Positions 57,906-64,000 of a stretch of 64,000 nt of DNA are shown here, piece by piece. Origin of the DNA: Ignavibacteriales bacterium. GTDB taxonomy: Bacteria > Bacteroidota > Ignavibacteria > Ignavibacteriales > Ignavibacteriaceae. Each line of letters starts with the position of its first letter. The first letter of the stretch is position 1. The stretch lies in NCBI GenBank assembly GCA_003538625.1, contig DPRR01000045.1:320245-384244 (forward strand), written 5' to 3'. The position numbers were made by a program, and so were the translations under genes. The notes under the pieces are model-generated. The model saw only the letters and a list, made by a program, of their open reading frames with translations. It was not told the origin of the DNA and did not search any database.

Positions 57906-58829
57906 ATGAAAAATTTTTTGATAATTATTTTCATTTTACTTTCTGGTTTGATGTTTGCACAATCAGGATATCAGATGATAATACAGGGATCTGTTGATGA
58001 TGCTGTGATGAATCCGGTTTACTCACCGGATGGAAATAATATAGCATACACTAAGTCCGGTTATACGGGTATCTGGATTTACAACTTACGAACACAGTCA
58101 ACAAAACAGATTACGGATGAACCCGCTGCTGGATATGCATTCAAGTGGTCATCGGATTCAAGATCAATTTTAACTCGTGTTGCAAAGTATGAAGATACAA
58201 GAAGATTTAATGCTGTTAAGATTTTTGATATTGAAACCGGCAAATCAAAACAGCTTACCGATTATAAATCGATGATGCCTTATTTGCCGCAATGGGCTGA
58301 TGGGGATTCAAAAGTTTATCTGCCTGAAAAAGGTAATGATGAAGTTTATGTTACCGATAAGAAAAAGAATGAAAGAATGAATAGCAATAATGTTATCTTC
58401 GAAAAAAATAACAGACTTGTAGTAAAAAATTTATCAGACAATTCTGAAAAAACTTTTGAACCGATCAAAGATGCTGAATATATAAACATATCAACTTCAC
58501 CGGATAATACTAAAATTGTATTTGAGGTAATGGGCGGGAATATGTATGTGATGAATCCTGACGGAACAAATCTGGTAGATTTAGGAAAAGGCAACAGACC
58601 AAGATGGTCGTTTGATAGCAGGAATATAATATATATGATCACTGAAGATGATGGACAGGATTTTACTGCATCAGATATATTTATGATTAACTCTAACGGT
58701 ACTGAAAAGAAAAATCTTACAAACACCCCCAACTTAATCGAAATGAATCCTTGTTTTGCACCTGATGGTAAAGCAGTTGCATTTGATGTCTTAAATGATG
58801 GTTCAATTTATTTAATGAATATAGAGTAA
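57906..58829 (+). CDS. TolB-like WD40/PD40 beta-propeller protein
   Basis: Exported 307-aa propeller. Signal peptide 1-18; repeats of the PD40 type are visible: NPVYSPDGNNIAYTKSG, FKWSSDSRSILTR, ISTSPDNTKIVFEV, PRWSFDSRNIIYM and PCFAPDGKAVAFDV. It resembles the TolB C-terminal propeller but lacks the TolB N-terminal domain, so it is not TolB itself. SD AAGGA is upstream, and the amidase gene follows after only 8 bp, so the two are co-transcribed. A role in the envelope with the amidase is inferred from position. Confidence 0.82.
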   Translation: MKNFLIIIFILLSGLMFAQSGYQMIIQGSVDDAVMNPVYSPDGNNIAYTKSGYTGIWIYNLRTQSTKQITDEPAAGYAFKWSSDSRSILTRVAKYEDTRRFNAVKIFDIETGKSKQLTDYKSMMPYLPQWADGDSKVYLPEKGNDEVYVTDKKKNERMNSNNVIFEKNNRLVVKNLSDNSEKTFEPIKDAEYINISTSPDNTKIVFEVMGGNMYVMNPDGTNLVDLGKGNRPRWSFDSRNIIYMITEDDGQDFTASDIFMINSNGTEKKNLTNTPNLIEMNPCFAPDGKAVAFDVLNDGSIYLMNIE

Positions 58830-58837
58830 CGGAGTAA

Positions 58838-61354
58838 ATGAAAATGAAACAAATCATATCAATAAAAATTAGTTCGTTAATAAAACTATTTTTCGTATTC
58901 TCAATTTTAATCTTATGCTTAACTCCAAAAATATATTCGCAACCGGTTACCGGATTAGCCGGATGGAATATCTATCTTGATCCCGGGCATAGCCAGAATG
59001 AAAATGTTGGAATTTATGGTTACTCAGAAGCAAAGAAGAATTTACGTGTAGGTTTAAATTTACGACAGATGCTTTTAGATTGGACAGATATCGACACTGT
59101 TTATATATGCAGAACAGATGATCAGCAAAATGTTACACTTACTCAGAGAACGGATCAGGCAAATTCACTTGGTGCAGCACATTATCATTCAATTCACAGC
59201 GATGCTTCATCATCACCGACTTCCAATAGTACTCTGATAATGTGGGGTCAGTTAGGAATTGGCGGACCTGAAAAAATTCCTCACGGCGGCAAAAAAATGT
59301 CTAACATTATGATTGGATTACTTACTGCCGGAATGAGAACCACTACACGCGGTGCAATGGGTGACAGAGATTTTTATCAGGTTGCCGGTTCAACTCCATA
59401 TTTACATGTAAACCGCGAAACTAACATGGCTTCAGAATTAAGCGAAGCTGGTTTCCATACAAACCCGACTCAAAACCAGTTAAACATGAATGCAAGCTGG
59501 AAGCGGCTGGAAGCTAAAACTATGTTCTGGACAATCCTAAAGTATCACGATATCAGCAGACCTTTTGCGGGTACATCTGTCGGGATTGTAAAAGACATTG
59601 AATCAGGTTTAGCAATTAACGGAGCTATCGTTTCTTTAAATGGACAAACTGATACAACTGATACGTGGGAGAGTCTATTTCACATTTATTCACCAAGCGA
59701 TCCAAATCTTTTAAGAAACGGATTTTATTATTTTGAAGATGTTCCTGCCGGCACATATCCATTGCAGGTTACCGCTCCGGGATATGATCCCTTAAGCGTT
59801 AACATTACGATGCAGGATACTTTCTTTACTTTTAAAGATGTTAATCTGATTTCAAATGTCCCTCCCACTATTGTTAGTACGGATCCTGTACAAAATGATA
59901 GCTTATATCCCGGAGTTGAAAATGTTGTCATAAATTTTTCAAGACAAATGAATAAAGCTTCTGTTGAAGCTAATCTTACCGTAACACCATCTGCAGCTTT
60001 TACTACAACCTGGAGTAATAACGATAAGACTTTAACAATAAACACAACAAATTTTGAATTTAATTCACTGTATGATATTACTATCGGAGGAAACGCTGAA
60101 GGTAAATACGGACATTTGTTTGATGGCGATGGAAACGGAGTTGGAGGTGATCCGTATACTTTAACTATTAAAACTAAAGTGCCGGATGTAACTGCACCGG
60201 TTGTTTCATTCGTTTATCCATCTAATAATGCAACTAACGTTGAATATAGACCCGTAATAAATGTTTCTTTCGATGAACTCTTAAAAACTTCTACTATATC
60301 AAGCAGATTTAAAGTTATAAGAAACTCTACGCAAACAAATGCTGCCGGACTTCTTAAATATTACGTGGTAAACGGCAGAAGCGTTTTAAACTTTTTTATT
60401 ACAACACCATTAATTGAAAATGAATCATATACAATAAAAGTATTGTCCGGATTAGAGGATATATTCGGTAATCCTACAATTACAGATTATACTTATGAAT
60501 TTACAACAGGCAGCTCAAATTATTTTTCACAAAGCATTATTGATAATTTTGAAACAGGTATTGCTAATTGGTGGCAGCCGTCAGTATCGGGAAACACTGT
60601 TGGTATTAATCCATTAACAACAAATATATTATCCAACACTACAGTTTTAAATGCTAATACCGGAAGTACAAAATCATTACAATTAAACTATGAGTGGGAT
60701 ACTACCGCAACGGATTGGTTGATAAGAGAATACTTTACACCTTCTACCCCATCGTTTCAACCAAATACTCTTTTGCAGGTCTTTTTGTTTGGAGATGGAT
60801 CGAATAACAAATTTAGATTTACAGTTAGAGAAACCGCACCCGGCAACTTTGAAGTTAGCCCCTGGTACGATGTTGACTGGTTAGGCTGGAAACTTGTCAC
60901 CTGGGATTTGTCTCTGGGTCAGACAGGAAATTGGATTGGAAATAATATTTTTGAACCACCGCTAAGTTTTGATAGCTTCCAAATGACATATGCTTCAGGA
61001 AATCAGAATACGGGCATACTTTATTTTGATGATGTACGAACGGCAACATTTAGTCCTACTGATGTTGAGGAAGAAATTGGTTTAATTCCTGCTGAGTTTT
61101 CGTTACAACAGAATTATCCAAATCCATTTAACCCAAGTACCCAAATAAAATTTAGTGTTCCTCAATCATCAAATGTAAAAATTATCGTTACAGATATTCT
61201 GGGAAAAGAAGTTGCAACACTTGTAAATGATAATCTGTCCGCAGGAAATTATTCTGTTAATTTTAATGCAAGTAATATTGCAAGTGGAATTTATTTTTAT
61301 ACTTTAATTACTGATAACTTTAAGCAAAGTAAAAAAATGATATTGATGAAATAA
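58838..61354 (+). CDS. N-acetylmuramoyl-L-alanine amidase (Amidase_3) with Ig-like and T9SS domains
   Basis: Secreted zinc amidase of 838 aa. Signal peptide about 1-35; Amidase_3 domain about 42-235 with all ligands: LDPGHSQ (His51), GYSEAKKN (Glu64), SIHSDAS (His120) and the catalytic Glu203 in ELSEAGF. Then a carboxypeptidase-regulatory-like segment (about 250-335), two Big_5-type Ig domains (about 340-445 and 450-550), a carbohydrate-binding-like beta region (about 560-740) and a type A T9SS sorting domain (NYPNPFNPSTQ to KMILMK). Likely cuts peptide stems from murein, possibly of other cells since it is exported to the surface. SD GGAG is 3 nt before the ATG. Confidence 0.92.
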   Translation: MKMKQIISIKISSLIKLFFVFSILILCLTPKIYSQPVTGLAGWNIYLDPGHSQNENVGIYGYSEAKKNLRVGLNLRQMLLDWTDIDTVYICRTDDQQNVTLTQRTDQANSLGAAHYHSIHSDASSSPTSNSTLIMWGQLGIGGPEKIPHGGKKMSNIMIGLLTAGMRTTTRGAMGDRDFYQVAGSTPYLHVNRETNMASELSEAGFHTNPTQNQLNMNASWKRLEAKTMFWTILKYHDISRPFAGTSVGIVKDIESGLAINGAIVSLNGQTDTTDTWESLFHIYSPSDPNLLRNGFYYFEDVPAGTYPLQVTAPGYDPLSVNITMQDTFFTFKDVNLISNVPPTIVSTDPVQNDSLYPGVENVVINFSRQMNKASVEANLTVTPSAAFTTTWSNNDKTLTINTTNFEFNSLYDITIGGNAEGKYGHLFDGDGNGVGGDPYTLTIKTKVPDVTAPVVSFVYPSNNATNVEYRPVINVSFDELLKTSTISSRFKVIRNSTQTNAAGLLKYYVVNGRSVLNFFITTPLIENESYTIKVLSGLEDIFGNPTITDYTYEFTTGSSNYFSQSIIDNFETGIANWWQPSVSGNTVGINPLTTNILSNTTVLNANTGSTKSLQLNYEWDTTATDWLIREYFTPSTPSFQPNTLLQVFLFGDGSNNKFRFTVRETAPGNFEVSPWYDVDWLGWKLVTWDLSLGQTGNWIGNNIFEPPLSFDSFQMTYASGNQNTGILYFDDVRTATFSPTDVEEEIGLIPAEFSLQQNYPNPFNPSTQIKFSVPQSSNVKIIVTDILGKEVATLVNDNLSAGNYSVNFNASNIASGIYFYTLITDNFKQSKKMILMK

Positions 61355-61372
61355 GAAATCTAACTACCACCC

Positions 61373-61394
61373 CTTCCATATTGGAAGAGGCTTT
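61373..61394 (+). terminator. Rho-independent terminator after the amidase gene
   Basis: CTTCC (61373-61377) pairs with GGAAG (61383-61387), with weaker pairing outside, followed by GAGGCTTTTTATTTT. It lies about 18 nt after the stop. Confidence 0.7.
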
Positions 61395-61420
61395 TTATTT
61401 TGATGTGGTTAGATTCAATA

Positions 61421-61653
61421 GTCATCTCAGCAAGAATAGAATTGCAAGCCCGAGTGAAGTTGAGCCATCATCTCGAGCGAAAATAATTCCGTCATCTCGA
61501 GCGGAGTTAAATCGTCATCTCGAGCGGAGTCGAGAGATGAAATGAACAGAGATTGATAATAAGGCCGACTTCTTCTCCGTTCAATGTGACGATTGCATTA
61601 AACGTCATCTCGAACGAAGTTGATCCGTCATCTCGAGCGGAGTCGAGAGATGA
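61421..61653. repeat. REP-like array 1, upstream of GIY-YIG copy A
   Basis: At least six units that begin GTCATCTCGA or close variants (61421 and 61466 degraded; 61491; 61514-61540 full; 61603; 61627-61653 full). A full unit is 27 nt: TCATCTC-GA pairs with TC-GAGAGATGA around GCGGAG, with one unpaired base, a bulge typical of REPs. A longer block, 61541-61613, is repeated twice more downstream. Units vary in spacing and completeness. The last full unit ends 24 bp before the GIY-YIG start. No gene lies in 61355-61677. Confidence 0.85.
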
Positions 61654-61677
61654 AACATAAACTATAACTTAAATGAA

Positions 61678-61983
61678 ATGCAAAACTCCTGGTTTTACAT
61701 ACTTAAGTGTTCAGACGATAGTTTTTATTGTGGCTGTACGAGTAATTTAGACAACAGAATAAATGAACATAAATTAGGAAAATTTAAAGGTTATACGTCT
61801 GCAAGATTGCCTGTTAAGTTAGTTTATTCTCAAGAATTCTCTGACATCAATGATGCTATCAGTGCAGAGAGACAAATAAAAAAGTGGAGCAGAAAGAAGA
61901 AAGAGGTGTTAATAAATGGTGATTTTAATTTGCTGCATAAATTGGCAAAGTGTAAAAATGAGACTGCTTCAGATAATAAATAA
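61678..61983 (+). CDS. Small GIY-YIG nuclease, copy A
   Basis: Single-domain GIY-YIG endonuclease of 101 aa, UPF0213/YhbQ-like. The fold motifs are WFYILKC (GIY position) and FYCGCT (YIG position), followed by catalytic Arg27 in NRINEH and the metal Glu64 in AERQIKKW. The conserved KWSRKKKE and LINGDF follow. No DNA-binding domain is fused. Directly upstream and downstream are GTCATCTCGA-type palindromes, and the gene plus flanks is repeated at 63551-63856. It has no visible SD, so expression may be low or reliant on the hairpins. Frame is intact with all catalytic residues, which argues against decay. Confidence 0.9.
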   Translation: MQNSWFYILKCSDDSFYCGCTSNLDNRINEHKLGKFKGYTSARLPVKLVYSQEFSDINDAISAERQIKKWSRKKKEVLINGDFNLLHKLAKCKNETASDNK

Positions 61984-61993
61984 TTGGTTTGAT

Positions 61994-62155
61994 GACCCTC
62001 TTCGACTCCGCTCAGGGTGACGATTGCGTTTAAAGTCATCTAAAGTAGAATTGATCCGTCATCTCAAAAATAATTTGATCCGTCACCTCGAGTGAAAATA
62101 ATTCCGTCATCTCGAGCGGAGTTAACTCGTCATCTCGAGCGGAGTCGAGAGATGA
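61994..62155. repeat. REP-like array 2, downstream of GIY-YIG copy A
   Basis: It begins with a variant unit (about 61994-62021, ACCCT...AGGGT stem around TTCGACTCCGCTC), then units at 62058, 62082 (GTCACCTCGAGTG), 62106 and a full one at 62129-62155. The order matches the array downstream of copy B except for a 24-nt unit missing there. Confidence 0.85.
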
Positions 62156-62186
62156 AACATAAATTATTTTTTTTGGATAAATTAAG

Positions 62187-63167
62187 ATGAACTACAGAAA
62201 ATTCGGTAATACAGATTTAATTGTAAGTGAAGTCGGTTTTGGTGCATGGGGCATCGGTGGACCTGCAATGGTTGGAGATACTGCTATTGGCTGGGGTGAT
62301 GTTGATGACAGCACTTCTCTGAAGGCGCTGCAAAAATCTTATGATCTTGGAATTAATTTTTATGATACAGCAGACTTTTATGGTTTTGGTCATTCAGAAG
62401 AATTAATTGGAAAAGTTTTTGGAAATAGTGATGATGTCGTAATTGCAACCAAAGTCGGACATAGAGTTGAAAACAATAAAATATTATTAGACTATTCAAA
62501 AAAACATATTATAAAATCCTGCGATGAATCATTAAAAAGATTAAAAAGAAATAAAATAGATTATTATCAACTTCACTCGGCAAAGCTTGAGCATCTACAA
62601 AATGGTGAATGTATTGAGGCTATGGAAAAACTTAAAAGTGAAGGTAAAATTAGTTATTGGGGAATCTCGCTTAATACATTTAATCCAAATCCCGAAGCAC
62701 AATTTTTAATGGAGAGAAATCTTGCAAATGGATTTCAATTAGTTTTAAACATTATTAATCAACGTTCGTTAAAATTAATTAACGATGCTGAGCAAGCCGG
62801 TTATGGAATTATTGCGCGAATTCCTTTGCAATTCGGATTGCTTACTGGCAAATTCAATAAAGAAACCCGGTTCCATAAAAATGATCATCGTTATTTTCGA
62901 TTAGAGCCAAAATTTTTATCTGAGTTAATTGATTCATTAGAAGATGTTTGGCATCTTGCAGAAAAATATAATGTTGATAAAACTATTTTTGCTTTAAGTT
63001 TTATTCTTAATCATAATGGAATTTCTACAGTCATTCCAGGTATTAAAACACCTGAGCAAGCAGAAAAGAATACAAAACCAATTATCGCAATAAATGAAGA
63101 TGATATGAAATTGCTTCACCAGCTTTTTGAAAACAAGTTTAATGCATTAGTAGATAAGATGGTATAA
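62187..63167 (+). CDS. Aldo/keto reductase
   Basis: Cytoplasmic NADPH-dependent oxidoreductase of 326 aa. The catalytic tetrad is complete: Asp60 and Tyr65 (FYDTADFYGFG), Lys89 (IATKVG) and His130 (YYQLHSAK). The C-terminal cofactor region includes STVIPGIKTPEQAEKN. Substrate cannot be predicted; the family reduces sugars and aldehydes. It is the only ordinary gene between the two REP/GIY-YIG units, 31 bp after one array and 31 bp before the next, and I see no related metabolic neighbour. Confidence 0.92.
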   Translation: MNYRKFGNTDLIVSEVGFGAWGIGGPAMVGDTAIGWGDVDDSTSLKALQKSYDLGINFYDTADFYGFGHSEELIGKVFGNSDDVVIATKVGHRVENNKILLDYSKKHIIKSCDESLKRLKRNKIDYYQLHSAKLEHLQNGECIEAMEKLKSEGKISYWGISLNTFNPNPEAQFLMERNLANGFQLVLNIINQRSLKLINDAEQAGYGIIARIPLQFGLLTGKFNKETRFHKNDHRYFRLEPKFLSELIDSLEDVWHLAEKYNVDKTIFALSFILNHNGISTVIPGIKTPEQAEKNTKPIIAINEDDMKLLHQLFENKFNALVDKMV

Positions 63168-63198
63168 TATTTTTTATCATTATTGAAGAATTTGAAAC

Positions 63199-63526
63199 GT
63201 CATCTCGAGCGGAGTCGAGAGATTAAATGAACAGGGATTGATAATAAGGCCGACTTCTTCTCCGTTCAATGTGACGATTGCATTAAACGTCATCTCGAGC
63301 GAAAAATAATTCCGTCATCTCGAGCGGAGTCGAGAGATGAAATGAACAGGGATTGATAATAAGGCCGACTTCTTCTCCGATCAGTGTGACGATAGAATTA
63401 AACATCATCTCGAACGAAAAATAATTCCGTCATCTCGAGAGAAGTCAAAACGTCATCTCGAGAGAAGTCAAAACGTCATCTCGAGCGAAAAATAATTCCG
63501 TCATCTCGAGCGGAGTCGAGAGATGA
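63199..63526. repeat. REP-like array 3, upstream of GIY-YIG copy B
   Basis: At least seven GTCATCTCGA-type units: 63199 (full, ending GAGAT), 63289, 63314-63340 (full), a degraded one near 63403, 63429, 63452, 63475 and 63500-63526 (full). Two copies of the longer block (63226-63298 and 63341-63413) are included. Short tandem repeats of GTCATCTCGAGAGAAGTCAA are at 63429 and 63452. This fills the 63168-63550 gap. Confidence 0.85.
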
Positions 63527-63550
63527 AACATAAACTATAACTTAAATGAA

Positions 63551-63856
63551 ATGCAAAACTCCTGGTTTTACATACTTAAGTGTTCAGACGATAGTTTTTA
63601 TTGTGGCTGTACGAGTAATTTAGAGAACAGAATAAATGAACATAAATTAGGAAAATTTAAAGGTTATACATCTGCAAGATTGCCTGTTAAGTTAGTTTAT
63701 TCTCAAGAATTCTCTGACATCATTGATGCTATCAGTGCAGAGAGACAAATAAAAAAGTGGAGCAGAAAGAAGAAAGAGGCGTTAATAAATGGTGATTTTG
63801 ATTTGCTGCATGAATTGGCAAAGTGTAAAAATGAGACTGCTTCAGATAATAAATAA
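63551..63856 (+). CDS. Small GIY-YIG nuclease, copy B
   Basis: Second copy of the 101-aa GIY-YIG nuclease, 96 of 101 residues identical to copy A (changes D25E, N58I, V77A, N84D, K88E). Catalytic Arg27 and Glu64 are kept. I count six nucleotide differences in 306, only one of them silent. The upstream 51 bp back to the nearest palindrome is the same in both. Recent duplication or conversion is therefore certain. What selects for it is unknown. Confidence 0.9.
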   Translation: MQNSWFYILKCSDDSFYCGCTSNLENRINEHKLGKFKGYTSARLPVKLVYSQEFSDIIDAISAERQIKKWSRKKKEALINGDFDLLHELAKCKNETASDNK

Positions 63857-63866
63857 TTAGTTTGAT

Positions 63867-64000
63867 GACCCCCTTCGACTCCGCTCAGGGTGACGATTGC
63901 GTTTAAAGTCATCTAAAGTAGAATCGAAACGTCATCTCAAAAAAAATTTGATCCGTCATCTCGAGCGGAGTTAACTCGTCATCTCGAGCGGAGTCGAGAG
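63867..64000. repeat. REP-like array 4, downstream of GIY-YIG copy B (runs off the window)
   Basis: Same order as array 2: a variant unit with TTCGACTCCGCTC near 63867-63894, then units at 63931, 63955 and 63978, the last cut by the window end. It lacks one 24-nt unit present in array 2. The array may continue beyond 64000. Confidence 0.8.

Noticed and set aside
57906..58829. TolB of the Tol-Pal system
   Set aside because: Only the propeller part is present and no tolQRA or pal genes are near.
61678..63856. GIY-YIG genes as homing endonucleases of introns or inteins
   Set aside because: They are free-standing single domains between genes, with no split host gene and no intron structure that I can see.
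61421..64000. CRISPR array
   Set aside because: The repeats are themselves palindromic, variable in length and irregularly spaced, and genes lie between them. There are no uniform spacers and no cas genes.

Overview
The window is AT-rich chromosomal DNA with long open reading frames, good Shine-Dalgarno sites (AGGAGG/GGAG types) and no rRNA or tRNA that I can see. Several secreted proteins end in the type IX secretion system (T9SS) type A sorting domain, recognisable by a YPNPFNPST-type opening and a final KMxLxK. Together with PorV/PorQ-family barrels, TonB-dependent receptors carrying an N-terminal carboxypeptidase-regulatory domain, a DUF3078 protein and T9SS-tagged multiheme cytochromes c, this points to the Bacteroidota/Chlorobi/Ignavibacteria group. 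Ignavibacteria (Ignavibacterium/Melioribacter-like) is my best inference; no marker gene in the window proves it.

Layout. (1) 0.3-11.4 kb: a beta-glucan/cellulose degradation cluster (two GH3, GH16, an alpha/beta hydrolase, GH5, a parvulin-type chaperone, and a convergent GH9 with a sorting domain). There is no SusC/SusD pair beside it. (2) 11.6-16.2 kb: two paralogous secreted nine-heme cytochromes c, each with its own terminator and with the same 17-bp element at the same distance upstream. (3) 16.4-24.5 kb: a Wzi-like outer-membrane barrel, a small unknown protein, DUF3078, MscS, a HerA-like ATPase (DUF853), NagB and an M19 dipeptidase with an oddly placed internal sorting domain. (4) 24.6-31.8 kb and 49.9-56.1 kb: two copies of one gene arrangement (TonB-dependent receptor, large secreted protein with a variant sorting domain, PorV-family barrel); the second copy continues into an IPT/TIG lipoprotein and a T9SS-tagged beta-propeller. 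(5) 32.2-35.7 kb: two FG-GAP-repeat secreted paralogues. (6) 36.8-47.1 kb: peptidoglycan turnover and recycling genes (MurQ, a NagB-like/PIG-L fusion, a dipeptide epimerase, an amidase-type lipoprotein with an inserted golvesin domain, a DigH-like DUF187 glycosidase). A third cell-wall enzyme, a T9SS-tagged Amidase_3, lies at 58.8-61.4 kb. (7) 61.4-64.0 kb: dense arrays of REP-like imperfect palindromes in which two nearly identical small GIY-YIG nuclease genes are embedded, one on each side of an aldo/keto reductase.

The strongest candidate for something undescribed is region 7. REP-like repeats are here associated with a GIY-YIG nuclease rather than with a Y1 (RAYT) transposase, although the window also holds an IS200-like Y1 gene at 35.9 kb with its own palindromes. 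At least five REP-like families occur. Several unrelated-looking ones share a 5' GTCA head, and one copy lies inside the signal-peptide region of the GH5 gene.

The genes suggest a polysaccharide- and cell-wall-degrading organism that puts enzymes and cytochromes on its surface through T9SS. Sugar and dipeptide products could feed NagB, MurQ, the epimerase and the M19 dipeptidase. All functions are inferred from motifs read by eye; no database search was possible.
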